Source of the DNA: Gonocerus acuteangulatus | Lineage: Eukaryota; Arthropoda; Insecta; Hemiptera; Coreidae | Assembly: GCA_946811695.1 (NCBI GenBank) | Contig: OX328123.1 | Location: forward strand, 39,952,136-40,016,135 | DNA: 64,000 nt | Direction of reading: 5' to 3' | Part shown: piece by piece, positions 1 to 13,549 of the stretch | How the letters are laid out: each line of letters starts with the position of its first letter | How positions within the stretch are numbered: position 1 is the first letter of the stretch | Made by a program: the position numbers and the translations under genes | The notes under the pieces: model-generated | The model's input: only the letters and a program-made list of their open reading frames with translations | What the model was told of the DNA's origin: nothing | The model's database searches: none

Positions 1-1831
1 CAGAAGACATAGGCTTTAAATGAAAAGAAAATATTGTGTTGACCCAAAGTTATCAATACATGAATAACTTTAACTAAAGAACTGATAGTTGCTTGTGATA
101 GACAACAAACAGAGAAAGTGTTATTTCTCTTTCTAGGAATACAAATTTATGATTGTGCAGATTTTATTTATACACCCGTCAGCGACGGACACAGCAAGTA
201 CAAGCTGTAGTATTTGATAATTATTTGGCATACAAAATATTATATTTTTCAGAAGCATTAAATAAACAATAGACTGGTCACTTGCCAAATACAAAAACTC
301 AAACATATCTTACAAATATCTATACAAAACTACTAGATTTTCTAGGCTCACACGAAAAAGTATGGAATACCTTTATGGATCCATAAAGTCCAAAAAATAG
401 AATAGGTTTGGCAGCGATTACAAATTCTAACGTTTACAGGAAACCGATTGTCATGAAATCTTTCTTCCCCTTATCAATAGTCCTTTATCACGAAGCACCA
501 ATCTGATTCGATTCCCTTCGTTCATTAGAAATTGTGCAAAGCATCCTATTGCTATATCAAGCAGAACATCTAAAATACACATCTGACGAGCCCGCATATT
601 CGCAGCTATAAACGAAGACTGCCGAAGAACATGCAAAATGAACTACAGAAGACTTTAAAACATATCCATTCATTACAATGATCTTAGAGGATACGCTTAA
701 TATAAAATTTTAAACGTTTTCATGGCAGATTTGAGCCCAGGGTTAAAAAAAAAAGCTGTGTCGTCTAAACAGTAGCTGATCTTATTATATTGTTTTGTGG
801 GCTTGTATGTTTGCGTTATTGTAATATATGTTGAGATTATAAACGTCTGATGTGGCGAACTATGCTGTTTCTTTTTTTAATAAAATAGCTATATCATGAA
901 ATTATATTTTCCATTTGTATTACTAAATGTGCCAACAGTTGTCCTAAAGTAAAGAACTAATTAACGACTACTTTATAGAGCATAACAAAGAAAGAATTTT
1001 GCGATGAAACGTTTTTCATTTCAATTTAAGAATGTGAGCATGAACTTGACATGCTGTAATATTGGTATGCCGCCTTATATACAGGGGAAACCTTTCTAAA
1101 GGTTATTTTACACCATTGGAACTCGAAGGTCAAGGTTGTTACATTGGCTATTGTTGCTTATAAATCGGTTCTTACAAACCATTGTTTAGTAGTTACTGAT
1201 TCGTTTTTTCATCTACAACTAGATATCATATCATCAAGATATTTAAAATTATAAATTAAATTTTGAACATCATTTAGACCTTGAGCTAAAATGAGATTCA
1301 ACTTATGCAAAAATATACAAATTTCTCTCAATGCTATCTTCAAGCTATAACTGGATCGTTGTGTTCTGCATCTCCCAGAAACATATTTGACTTTTAAAAC
1401 ATACCTTCGAGAAGATAGATTTTGAGTAAATTTTCTTCTTAACGAAGCTATTAAATGAAGGGCCAATAAATGGATTTCTTATTTCTTTTGATTTTCCTTT
1501 GCATGTTCTATGAACATAGTTGGTACATTTTTAGCCGTTTATAATGCCGTATAGTCATTATTTATTTTAATTTTATGTTTTTTTTTTTGTTTCTATAGAA
1601 CTGCTATTTGCGGTTATTTATATATTTATTAATTAGAATCTCAATTGAATTCTCTTATATTTAAAAGCGAAATATCATATTTGAGTAAGGCAATCAAGTA
1701 AAACGTGTAATGCTGGTTATCTTGCCTGAAACCCACAGAAATATGGCACTTCGGGATAAACAATTTCTTTATTTAGAAATGAATAATTAACTAAAATAAA
1801 TTTTGCTATTTTCATATTCGACATGTTACAA

Positions 1832-1832
<1 letters not shown>
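1..1832. other. AT-rich DNA, no recognisable feature
   Basis: The stretch is AT-rich with short homopolymer runs. Reading frames longer than 60 codons occur on the minus strand near 451-636 and 1209-1466, but they show no recognisable domain, motif or codon pattern. I see no RNA gene or element end here. Confidence 0.5.

Positions 1833-1887
<55 letters not shown>
1833..1887. repeat. (TA)n microsatellite
   Basis: About 27 uninterrupted TA dinucleotides. It is the first of roughly twenty long AT arrays in the window. The YIYIYI reading frames across these arrays are translation artefacts. Confidence 0.97.
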
Positions 1888-1890
<3 letters not shown>

Positions 1891-2490
1891 TTTAATTATG
1901 CACACATCCCATGCATGCATAGCTGATTGTAAATTTTCCTTTATTTTTAATTTTCATAACTTCTGAAACCAGTACTACAACTATTATTAACTAAATTAAA
2001 ACGTACAAAACACAGTCTTCAATGTAAAACTATACTGTGTTATAAAACTGCGATGCGGAATAATATGTTGCTTCAAGTAATAAATAAATACATATATATT
2101 TCAATTTGAATGACTCTTTTTCCTTGATATAGTCACTCGTTTCCGGACAGGATTTATGTAAAGCCTTTCGTAGTTTTTAAAGAAATCCATCGCACTCAAT
2201 GTAAATCGAGCTCTCAACATTTTGCAAGTGGTATACACCCGTCATAAATAATTTAATAAATTTTGTATAATTCACAGAAAATAATGGATTTCTATTGAAA
2301 TTGCGTTCTTATTCTTATTTGAGTTTAGATCTTGTCAAAAATGATCAAATTACTCTATTCGTTGTAAGACTTAGTTACCAGTGTTTGAAACTTCAGAACT
2401 CAGGGGAGTTCTGCAATATGGTAACCAATCTTCTGAATGTATCATTATGCTTAAAGAGGAAACAATAAGCTATCAATTGTTAAAAAGTAT
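1888..2490. other. AT-rich DNA, no feature seen
   Basis: AT-rich sequence between the TA array and the SINE. Nothing recognisable on either strand. Confidence 0.5.
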
Positions 2491-2638
2491 CTGGCCATTA
2501 GCGCCGACATCCATGGTACAGCAAGGAATTTTCTCGGCGAGCCGTGAGATGAGAAAATTCCTGCCGCCGGTGGTACTCGAACCCACCATCTCGTGCATGT
2601 GAAACTAAGGCTTTAGCCACTAGACCACGGGGGGACCC
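2491..2638 (-). mobile_element. tRNA-derived SINE, family A (copy 1, diverged)
   Basis: Read on the minus strand, this begins with a tRNA-like head: an A-box region GTGGTCTAGTGGC, then a B-box-like GGTTCGA variant next to the CACCGGCGGCAGGAATTTTC junction, followed by the body and the GGCGCTAATGGCCAG module. It aligns along its length with the SINEs at 60451-60633 and 60896-61075. This copy is the most diverged: the anticodon arm is altered and the A-rich tail is not preserved. Pol III transcription and LINE-driven mobility are inferred from the tRNA-SINE class. Confidence 0.85.
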
Positions 2639-3494
2639 ATTATTTAGTTTTTCTATGTACTTTTAAATGCACTACTGTATCGATGCATGTGATAATTTCT
2701 GTCGGTGAGTCTTACAGGTCGGCTGGATGTTATTGTGTGTTCAGAAGTTCCTGAGTATCTGTTCGCCGTCGCATACTGAATAAAAATCGTCATGGAAACC
2801 AACCAGATAAGCAGTTTTGGGAATCCGTCAGTAATGACTCTTATGGATTTTTTTTTTTTTTTTTTTTTTAAAACTTAAACCATTAGTTTTACCTTTTTTA
2901 TAGTTTGATATTTAAATTGGACATAATTCTATGGAAGAAGTATAAAAGAGACATACATTTTGTTTTCCGCTAGCTGTAAGACTTAGAGAAAGGCCTGCTT
3001 GAGGCTGCACCGACCTTGTGATAGGAGTGGGGTAAGCGAAGGTTGTACTGCCCATGGTGGTTTAATAGTTTCCTCAAACACTGTTCCTTCATTATCTAAT
3101 GTATGCTCCTTCAATCATTAGCCACCAACATTACATATTTTAGATAAACCTTAGTTCAATTAAAACATGCATATATTAAATGTTTTACACAAAATGAGAA
3201 TATAAGCGTATTAAGATTTCGACCTTCTAAGGGTAATCTAATAATGCCCAGTTGTTGATATGTATCTGGAACAGTATTTTTCTAGGACTTAGATGTTGAG
3301 TGAATCGAGCCCAAAAATGGCCGTCTTTGGTAATAAACGCACCAACCTACGAATTTTCTCGTGCGCGAAGTGGCAGTCAATGTGTTAAAATAAAAAAAAA
3401 AATCTATTAGGGTCAAATAACCACTAAGAAATGTTTTTCATTATAATATACTTGCTTACAAGACAGAAAACAGATTGTAGGAAATTAAAAATAC
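2639..3494. other. AT-rich DNA between SINE and minisatellite
   Basis: Holds a T run near 2849-2869 and a slightly GC-richer patch around 2990-3060. No coding, RNA or transposon signature was recognised. Confidence 0.5.
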
Positions 3495-4465
3495 TTTTGG
3501 CGAATAGACTTCATACACGAGAGGCAACCGATAGGGAAAATCAGACCTTTTGGCGAATAGACTTCATACACGAGAGGCAACCGATAGGGAAAATCAGACC
3601 TTTTGGTGAATAGACTTCATACACGAGAGGCAACCGATAGGGAAAATCAGACCTTTTGGCAAATAGACTTCATACACGAGAGGCAACCGATAGGGAAAAT
3701 CAGACCTTTTGGCGAATAGACTTCATACACGAGAGGCAACCGATAGGGAAAATCAGACCTTTTGGCGAATAGACTTCATACACGAGAGGCAACCGATAGG
3801 GAAAATCAGACCTTTTGGCGAATAGACTTCATACACGAGAGGCAACCGATAGGGAAAATCAGACCTTTTGGCGAATAGACTTCATACACGAGAGGCAACC
3901 GATAGGGAAAATCAGACCTTTTGGCGAATAGACTTCATACACGAGAGGCAACCGATAGGGAAAATCAGACCTTTTGGCGAATAGACTTCATACACGAGAG
4001 GCAACCGATAGGGAAAATCAGACCTTTTGGCGAATAGACTTCATACACGAGAGGCAACCGATAGGGAAAATCAGACCTTTTGGCGAATAGACTTCATACA
4101 CGAGAGGCAACCGATAGGGAAAATCAGACCTTTTGGCGAATAGACTTCATACACGAGAGGCAACCGATAGGGAAAATCAGACCTTTTGGCGAATAGACTT
4201 CATAAACGAGAGGCAACCGATAGGGAAAATCAGACCTTTTGGCGAATAGACTTCATACACGAGAGGCAACCGATAGGGAAAATCAGACCTTTTGGCGAAT
4301 AGACTTCATACACGAGAGGCAACCGATAGGGAAAATCAGACCTTTTGGCGAATAGACTTCATACACGAGGGGCAACCGATAGGGAAAATCAGAACTTTTG
4401 GCGAATAGACTTCATACACGAGAGGCAACCGATAGGGAAAATCAGACCTTTTGGCGAATAGACTT
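3495..4465. repeat. 53-bp minisatellite, 18 full units plus a partial
   Basis: Each unit begins TTTTGGCGAATAGACTTC and ends AAAATCAGACC. The spacing between unit starts is exactly 53 bp: unit starts at 3495 and 4449 differ by 18 x 53. A partial 17-bp unit follows. Only scattered single-base variants are visible, for example near 3602, 3656, 4205, 4369 and 4393, so the array is nearly homogeneous. 53 is not a multiple of three, so the short reading frames across it (3431-3613 plus, 4336-4545 minus) are not a repeat protein. High homogeneity suggests recent expansion or gene conversion. Confidence 0.97.
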
Positions 4466-7400
4466 TTCTGCACAAATAGACATCTGCAGAAATAATATAG
4501 TACATTAGTTAATTGTGATAAATAAAGACGTTTTTGTGGTTTCAAATAATGAGATTACAGTAAAAAAAAAAAAAAAAAGTACATACTTAAATTGAATTAA
4601 AAAAATAATAATAAAAAAAAATCATAGCTAAAAGGATAAAAATAAATAAAAAGTAATAATAATAAAAACAATATTAACAAAAAAATAAAATGATATAATT
4701 GGACAAATATGAATAATTTGCAAAAATGAATTTTTGACTAAAGATTCATCTTGTTGCAGAAATGACTTTGAGTTTGAGTCGATGGGGTAAAACAGACCTC
4801 GGCTTCGAATTTAGCGCTCCTCAAAACCATGGAAGCACTAGTTATTTCTTCTTAAACGACTTCATGCCTTTAACCTGACGTGCTGGAATGAAACTGGCTC
4901 CGGATTCGGATTCAGCGTGTCGAAATACATAAGAATATATGTGTGTGTCTTTGGAAAAGACCAATTTTTTTATTCTGTGTGCCTATGTAATTAAGGTCTA
5001 TGCTGTCGTATCGATAAATACCGCATAAATTCATTTTTAATTATACCAAAATTCCCTACCGCCGAAGGTAATTAAATAAAAATAAATAAATAATCTGGGC
5101 GCAACACAAACTGAAGAAAATTAAAGTATAATCCTAAAATACAAGATTATGTAAGGATTGCGTTTCATAAAACACCATCCTATAAATATGAGTAGTGAAA
5201 TATAGAATATTTAAACTAAAAAGCTAGAATATTTAAACTTATGTCTGAGCTATTATTTATATATATTGAGTCGTTTATTTATTATTATCATCTTGTTTAA
5301 AAAAAAATATACTTTTTTGTCTTACTTAGAGATCCTCTTGTGAAAATGATATCCTTCCAATTTTTAAATACCAGCATATCTTCTTTCCTGTCTTATCCTT
5401 ATGAATTTACTTTATGATCTGGAAAATAAAACAAATTATTATCCTTAACGTAAAAAAATCAATTTCCGTTTATTAACTAAAATTTATCTGAATAATGGTA
5501 AAGAAAAACAGGTTAAGTTGGTTTCTAATTTACTTCTGAAATATTTCGCTTTAATTTATCAGTACACTAAAGTAAAAAATAATAATGATGATTAGTAATT
5601 GTATTTGAGCATCATACTAAACTATTTTTATGGCTTCGTTTACATTTTACATTAAAGTATATATTGTATTCATTTTTCTTGAAATGCTGATATATTAATT
5701 GAAACATGAACCGAATGACGGAATACTGAGAGGGATATTTTTTTAGGGATGGAATCACTTAATTATTAATTTTTTAACCAATCTTTATTCAGCTTAGGTT
5801 AACTTCCTGCTGTTTTTATTCGAGAATTAGTATTTTAATATAAACCATAATAACATCAGTAAAATAAAATATTTGTTCAGATTTCTTATTGAATATCTTC
5901 TTATTGACAATTAATAATTACTCTTTGGAATAAACCTTTTTTTTTTCGTTTTTCATGAAATTAAAAAAAATGTTAAAAAAAATGCAGTTTATTAGTTTTC
6001 TTAATTTTTTCTACCATTATTTACTGTCTCGGTGAAAATAATATTTTGCTATTCATGTTCTGAAATATACTTACTGAGTATTTTTGATGTATATTAAAAA
6101 ATGACTAGAAATAGTTGCTGAAAGGCACCAGTTAGTCTGCCAGTCGTATCAGTCTCTTCAGTGGCGGTCTTCAGCATCGCAGGCAATGATTGAGCAAGTC
6201 TAATTAACAATAAAACGTTAAGGTATAAATTTATAGAATTATTAATGAACGGACAAAATGTTAATTATCAAAGAAACATATATAATAAAAAGGAGAGAGG
6301 AAGGAACCAACCCTAAACTTCTAAAACGGATCAAAGAAAATATATGTCGGGTTAGAGATATGGTATCGATGGGATCACTTCTTTAAAAAAATATTGTGCA
6401 TCAATTTTTTTTTTTTTTTTTTACAGCCCTAAGCATTGTTTAGACACTGTTAATAGGACCGTTTGGATACCCGATATGTATACACACACACACACACAAT
6501 ATATATAAATATATAAAATGCGAATAAGTTAATAATTTCATTTTTATTAACCTCTCTGTTGGTTCAATCGCTCCCTTCAATGCTTGTGTGATTAGGAATC
6601 GCGTAAATTGTTGATTCTAGTGTACAAAGAGATATCCTTAGGATACCATATATTATATAAGATTTGGCTTCATGAGTTAACAGTGCAGTAAGTGCTACAT
6701 ACAATAAGGCAATTTATTCCTTTGTTCTTAGTAAACAGTAATAATAGTAACAGCTTATTTCTCAAAATCCAAAACTTCTCTTAATCTCTAAACCTGTATG
6801 ATTTGCTTCTTCAGTGATAATGAATTGACTATAAAATGAAGTAATTCAGTTTTTATTTTATTCTTGTAAGCCATGGGGTTGTTCTTGACAGAAATTAGTT
6901 ATATCATTCATAGTGATTTAATAATACACTTGACAAGGGTATTATTGTCATGATGCATGAGGATTTTATCGTCCGTTCCATAGCCTGGAGTGCTATTGTC
7001 CTATGCACTTGAAGCATCATCAGCTAGGGGCAGTGGACATGACAGCATTCGTTGGAGCCTACAACTTTTATGCAGCTCTGAAATGCAGTTTTGTTCCTCC
7101 TTCGTTTAGCCTTCAAACTACCGTCCAATGAGCTGAGGCTTGGTTATTTGTCGACAATTGTAAACCAATCGAATCACAGTTTGATTTTTTTCCTCTTTAT
7201 TGATATATTATTATATGTACAGATATGTACGATAAGCTCATTTGGTCAAACCATAGGAACACTTTAGATGAAATGAGGGGAGAAGGCAGACATTACTGCT
7301 ACTCCCAATGAAAGTACTGGTCTTTTCATATTTTACTGAAAACTTGGTCACTTTGTTGAAAAATATACACTATTCCAGGAGACAGACTAGTTAATCTGTA

Positions 7401-9611
7401 ATAAATTGTCTTGTGACTAATGACTGCAAAGGCGGCGAGGAGGATTATCTGAGAAAAATATGATATGCAAATAAGTTTCCTTTTTGAAAAAAAATCGTAA
7501 GAAATTCATTGGAACGAATTTAGAATTAAAAAGACAAAAAAAATATTTTTTCTCGATTTAACATTTTATTTCTTTCATTAATTAGTAAGAAAATGAATTT
7601 ATCAATGTTTTCTTATTTTATTGCGCCAAGTGTTAGCGATAGGAGATTAACTGTTTAGGGTGCTGACTTTCTGGTAAATTACAAACACGGAACCTCCTTG
7701 CACCTAGGTTTTTTAAATAAAATTTTACATTTGCGAATTTAATTTAAACGCATATGGATATTGATAGCTAAATGCGATTTCTAATTTGATAATTATATTT
7801 GAAACATATCCAAAATTTTAAGTCTTTTGAAGAAACTTGGACATACTGCGTGACATTGGTGATTGATCAGTGACGGATATTGAATATTTAAAACTATAAA
7901 TATATACGGCAAAATGCAGAACAAAAAATACCCAATGCCACCCCTTAACCGGTGTTACATTTTATGTTTTTGACGTGGTACATTAAATATCCTCATAAGC
8001 AACTATTACACATTTCATGTGCATATTTGATAATAATATCTTGTGAATTATTTCATAGAGAAAGAGAATGGAACGGATTTGGACATTTGAGATTTTGAGG
8101 AAACTGTTCATAATTTTAATCAATGAACATTTTGGGAAACAAAAAATACGAGTAAAAAAAAATAATAGTTTTTTAGAAGTGAGTTATTTCTCGACTATAC
8201 GTGTAACCCCGATTTGAAAAACGCTCATTTTAAATTCTGAAAAAAAAATCACATAAATAAAATTAAGGTAAAAACCTGTATTATTTTATTATGTAGAAGC
8301 TGCTCAATTAAATGGGATTAATTAGTATTTTACATAAATATGTATGCTGGCAAGGATAAACTAAGTTTACCTTATCGAAAAAATATTATATTAAATAACC
8401 GGTTTAGAAAAGATTAAATGACTTTAAAATATTTTTAGCAGCTTACAAACCAAACGCCCAGGCCGAAAACTGTCTAATTGCATGTTTTCGGCAATTTTCG
8501 GCAGCTCTATTAAATATTCAAGAATTCATGCATTTTTCTGTGCACCGGAAGGGTTGGATTCCCTTCCTAAAGCCAGGATATTTTTTTAATTTGCTAATTG
8601 GCCCACTACAGCTCGAGGTAGAGCCAAACCTCTTTGTTAATAATAACGACGCTTCCAATCGAACATAACCTATCCATATTCCATTCTAATTACAAATGCA
8701 CATCAATTGTACGGTCACAACCTATTTCTTCCTCAAGGTATTTAAATTTTTTCCCCTTCATTGAATTATTTACTATTTTCGGGTATTCATTGTTTGACGG
8801 AAGCGGGGTCTAGCTGACAGTGAAAGGTTATCGTGGGGTATGATATTGATCTTTCTATTAAAGCATACTTGATGACTTTCGGTCTTATTAATTAAGCCAC
8901 TTAATTACCAACTATGTCTCGGCATAAGTACTTCCCAGGCTCTTTTTGATCGAAAATGATAAAAAAGAACTGCCTACTTAAAAAAATGTTTATATGTTCA
9001 TTACAGCTGTTCCCAAAACGACTTTACGTAAATGAAGTATCAGTCTTAGTTATCTATCACATTATCTAGATTCGCTTTCCTATCATTTTAACTCTGCAAT
9101 ATTCTGGAGGACCGGAATTCATAGCTTTTTATATAGTTTAATTTGTTTGATAAACTAATTAAAATTTAAATTAATTAATTTTATTTTAGTATATTTTCTT
9201 ATTTATTTAAACTAGTACACTTATTAAATAATTTTCTTCAAACCCAGCATTCTTGGTCATACTAAATGAATTTTCGCATATGTGCGTGTATGTTTGTGTG
9301 TATGCAGTAGTAGGTTACATAATAAAGATGGTAGATTTATGCATAGTTTTCATCATACAGAGAAAGTAGCCATTGTTTATATGTATTATGTATGTAAAAC
9401 ATATATTTATTCGGGCTAATATACAGTCTTTTACACAAATTTTGCAGAATAAAAGTATTAAAACCAAATGTAGAGGGTTCCATTAAGTAAGTAACAACAA
9501 TAAACAAGTTATGTATACTAATTTACAGTATTATAACTTATCATAAAAGTTTCAAATTATTTTTATTTACAGCAATGCACTTGTTATTTGTTGTAATAAT
9601 CTATCTATACC
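4466..9611. other. 5.1 kb of AT-rich DNA without a recognised gene
   Basis: Contains A and T homopolymers (about 4562-4578, 6405-6422), a short AC array near 6481-6500, and a phrase GGATTCGGATTCAGCG near 4903-4918 that recurs in inverted orientation near 33416-33435. No ORF longer than about 60 codons and no RNA gene was recognised. Exons of a host gene could hide here, but I see no support for one. Confidence 0.45.
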
Positions 9612-9855
9612 TTTTTGTATATGTGTTTTATTTCGTCTTGGATGAGGTAATCGCCTGAACCCTTGAAGCTTTTTAATTAATACATACTCATATGCATTAT
9701 AATTAATTAAAAAATACACTGTATAGTTTGGGGCATTTTTGTATATGTGTTTTATTTTATCTTGGATGAGGTAATCGCCTGAACCCTTGAAGCTTTTTAA
9801 TTAATACCTACTCATATGCATTATAATTAATTAAAAAATACACTGTATATTTTGC
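9612..9855. repeat. Tandem duplication, 124-bp unit x 2
   Basis: Two adjacent copies start at 9612 and 9736 with TTTTTGTATATGTGTTTTAT. They differ at only a few sites, for example CGTC against TATC and ACATAC against ACCTAC. The block directly precedes the RNase H remnant at 9876. Confidence 0.93.
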
Positions 9856-9875
9856 CATATTGTAACAAGTAGTAT

Positions 9876-9959
9876 TTTCACGCTCACAAGAACGTGGTGG
9901 GTCGACCACAAGAACAGGCGGATGCCTTAGCAAAAAGAGTTGTAAATAAAGGAATGTAG
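9876..9959 (+). mobile_element. LINE RNase H remnant
   Basis: The plus-strand frame from 9876 reads FHAHKNVVGRPQEQADALAK and runs to a TAG at 9957. This matches the last catalytic block of LINE-encoded RNase H (pattern W-x-x-x-H ... N-x-x-A-D-x-x-A-K): the histidine, the aspartate of QADALAK and the following lysine are visible. The domain is cut off upstream by the 124-bp duplication, and stops follow downstream. It belongs with R1/I/Jockey-type elements that carry RNase H. It is non-functional, and only this last block of the domain was recognised. Confidence 0.6.
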
Positions 9960-10292
9960 CAATTAGTTCTGTCTGAGTGCTAACGAACTAAGAATATACT
10001 TAAAGCAAATAAAAATACATTGCTACTTACATTAGGTTTTAGCTTTCCGAGATAGACAGTGTAACAACTTATCTCAGGAATGAATTCATCAAAACATTCT
10101 GTTTCTAGCTTTAAACTATAAATCATGCATTAAAAAATCATATAAAAATAATTTGAAAACTCTTTAAACATACTAGTTGGTGGACAGTGACTCTTATGGG
10201 ATTGCAATTCAGAAAAGGAAGAGATTTTAAATTTACCCTCAACACGCTGAAAGAAATTGCCATCTAAGGAAGTCCGCATAAAAATTACATTC

Positions 10293-10560
10293 TTATACAA
10301 GTAGTTCTAAACAATCCATAAAATTGAGCCCAATATTCACCATTGATGTAAGAAATATTGTGGATCCTTTTAGAGTTGATTTCATGGACCACTTTCTTCT
10401 AAATTCATTTAATATTGGGCATTTCCCTAAGAAGTGATATTGGTTTCATATTCATTTTTAATGAAAATACTGATTTATATATTTTAGTGGGGTCCAACTG
10501 CTTACAGTTTAGATTCAGGAGTTCTCCTCATACCTTAAGGATTATTTTTATAAAATTTGG
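10293..10560 (-). mobile_element. LINE ORF2 C-terminal remnant
   Basis: On the minus strand the sequence reads HFLGKCPILNEFRRK and continues through SMKSTLKGSTIFLTSMVNIG to a stop at 10293. Upstream in a shifted frame is LLNLNCKQLD. This is the C-terminal zinc-knuckle region of LINE ORF2 proteins (C-x2-C ... H-F-L-x-x-C-P), which is also seen intact at 43732-44199. At least one frameshift and one in-frame stop separate the parts. The element is an old 5'-truncated copy. Confidence 0.6.
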
Positions 10561-11205
10561 TTTATTGGTGTCCTTAATGTAATTATTTTCAAGATTACTG
10601 AAAGTTTTGTAAATTAGATGGAGTTTTACCTGAGTTAATGCAGTCATGTCTAAATTTTATCATTCCATTTTGTATACATTCCTGTAAAATTTCTGCCAAT
10701 TTATCATTAAATAGGTTTTCTTAAATACTGAGTGAAAATTTATCTTTCCACATCTATACAATACATTTTTGGAAATTGGGAGTCTAGATAACTGAAGAGG
10801 CAATTTTTATAATATAATTAAATTGAAATTTACGAAAAAAAAATTAGGGTTAGGGAGTCAACCCCATCTAAGGTAGTTGCAATAGCCTACTAACTCGATA
10901 TAATTTCAATTTTGCATTTTTAGCCCTTTTACTGCCGCAGACAGACAGATGTCCGTTGTGGCCAGGTTTTTTGAGTATCTTTCCTATATTTCTAACTAAG
11001 AATAGTGTGTAGAAATTAGAAATTATATGTTAGACTGATATCTGCGATAAAATGAGCTTATCGATAAAACAAGGGCAAACATTTTTGTTGCCAAATTTAG
11101 TTAAACTCGTACAATTTTTACATCTGGTACTCACGATTGTATATTTAAATATTTAAACTCACACTCACTCAAAGACTCTCTTTCTCCCTATCTATCTCAT
11201 ACAAA

Positions 11206-11255
<50 letters not shown>

Positions 11256-12865
11256 AAGAGGAATTGAACGATATCGCTAACAAAAACACTTCTGTAAGAA
11301 ATGGCTAATTTTCATTAGCACTGGTCCTAGTCTGTGTTTAAAGCACAAGAGTCGTAGGAGTTCTAAAAGACCTCTATGATTTATTGTCAAAGAATTAAGG
11401 TATGATTTAGTTATTCTTGAAATCTTCTGCATGCCCATGATCTCTGATTAAACTACAAGTATCTACCAGTATTTTTACTCTACTTTCTTATGCAAACTGT
11501 CCAGGCCGAAGTGTAGTTGATTCAGAGCCATGTTGCCATTTACATTAAACTAGAATGTATATATGTTTACATATCTTACATAATTTTTTTTATTTGAGAA
11601 TTGCCTTAGATATTTTATTAAATTTTATTTTATAAATATTCTTGTTCATCTACTAAAATAACTACATATTCGACCTCGTTAGGAACAACGTTAATTTTGT
11701 TCAGCCATTGTATTTATTTCACACGTTCTCACACTAAATGTAAATTAGAAATTGTTCATTCATGGTTGTTTCTTTTCGAATTATTATGCACGGACTTCAC
11801 ATCACTCGAGGTATATATTGTTAGTTGAGCGCATATTCAACTTGTGAACTCGTGTAAGGATGCTATTAAGGATTAAAACGTTTTACGAATCAACTTCACA
11901 ATCATTCGATCTAAATCCAATCACAAATTCTTGACTAATAATTGAAATAAGCACAAGAAACCATTTTTTCTAATGTAAATAATTTAAATCATAAGATTAT
12001 AAAAATATGGCGTAATAACAACTTGGACCTCTTCAAAATTCTGTAAAAAATTGCCAGCTTAAGAGTTTTTAAATCTTATTCTATTTTATTTTTATAAAAT
12101 GTACACGGCTGGCCAGCCGTATCAGGTACTCAATCGTCGAGACAATTTATTATCACAATAGTACCAATCTATAAGCTGGCAAACGTTTACACAACCCTCA
12201 TTCTTTAACCGTAAAACATTTTAAAATTGTTTGAATAAACGAATAAAGCAGATTATTAAAAAAACGTAGTTGCCTCTAAATATTGACAAAATAATTTTAT
12301 TTTCTATGTTTCAATTATTTCAGCGCCAAATACACAATATTAAATGAAAACTTTTTTTTTTTTTTTTTTTTTTTGAAATATTTAAAGCAGCAAAAACTCA
12401 CATTCGTCAGCGTCCTACCATGTAAAATATTTCTATTTTATTCTTTTAAATTAATTAAATCTTTTTTTAAAAATCTTTATAAACTATCTTACACGTTCAA
12501 ATAGTTTCTTATGGTACACCCATTTTGTCCAAAAGAAGACAAAAGCCATTAAACAAAATAATGTGAAGAATAAATAAAACCAGGCGTTGCAAAATTACCA
12601 TAGAAATTACTGCTTAGAAATTAAATAATACACATAAAGGAAATAGCAATATATTTTTTACATTTATTCGGTTTTTAATTTGACTTTTATAGTCATACTT
12701 TATTTAGTATATTTATCACGAATGTTTTTATTTTTCAATAGCATTTAGATTTTAATTTCTTTACTTTTAAAGGACTTGCAGTTTATTGATTTCGCTGGAA
12801 AACCCAGTTTACTACAGGAAACAGCCCTATGTAGTGGGGTTTTAAAATAAATAAATAGAATTAAT
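10561..12865. other. AT-rich DNA with microsatellite and T-run
   Basis: Holds a (CT)n/(AC)n compound microsatellite at about 11208-11254 and a T run at about 12352-12375. No coding or RNA feature was recognised in the remainder. Confidence 0.5.
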
Positions 12866-13300
12866 TATTTATCCAGGTTTCATAACAAATGAAAAAGGCC
12901 AATCAGGTCTCCCAGTTTCAGAATTTTATGTTTAAATAATTTTAAACAATATTTTGGCTTTATGCCATCATCAGGAAATTTAATATTATTAATGTCCATT
13001 GACAATCCATCCAATTCCAGTTGAACAGTAGTCCCAGCTGGCCGGCCACCCATTGCAATGAGTTGATAAGTCCTACAACTTCTTTGAGACCTCCACTCAG
13101 TTATCCAGGTTTCATAACGAATGAAAAAGGCCAATCAGCATATGGCTGATGATGGCATAAAGCCGAAATAATGTTTAAAATTATTTAAATATAAAATTCT
13201 GAAACTGGGAGACCTGATTGGCCTTTTTCATTTGCTATGAAACCTGGATAACTCAGTGGAGGTCTCAAAGAAGTGGCAGCACTTATCAACTCATAGAATT
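12866..13300. repeat. Nested inverted repeat of a retroelement-like end
   Basis: The segment 12866-12985 (minus orientation) matches 13143-13255 (plus) over about 115 bp with few changes. The segment 13057-13135 matches 13198-13293 in inverted orientation too. The result is a composite palindrome in which one sequence occurs in three partial copies. Each long arm carries a phrase of the form CTGATGATGGCATAAAGCC followed by GAAA or AAAA. Similar phrases recur at 20293 and 41039. Head-to-head partial copies are common for Penelope-like elements, but no coding evidence supports that assignment here. Confidence 0.8.
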
Positions 13301-13461
13301 AATTATGTTTTATAAATTTCATCAGGTAATTTTATAGAAATATAAATAGAAAGTTGTCTGTTATAAGGATAACATAAGATCATGGTAATTTGAGTGAACT
13401 ATACATGAAAAGCGCTTTGACATTTTGAGCATTTCACCACAACCCCAAGTATATTGTAAGC

Positions 13462-13466
13462 ATATA

Positions 13467-13547
<81 letters not shown>
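13462..13547. repeat. (AT)n microsatellite
   Basis: About 85 bp of nearly pure AT with one phase break near 13472. Overlapping ORFs on both strands are artefacts of this array. Confidence 0.96.

Positions 13548-13549
<2 letters not shown>

Noticed and set aside
3495..4465. CRISPR-like array
   Set aside because: The units are contiguous and nearly identical, with no unique spacers. The host is clearly eukaryotic.
3431..4545. Possible repeat protein encoded by the 53-bp array
   Set aside because: 53 is not divisible by three, so each unit shifts the frame. The short frames end within one or two units.
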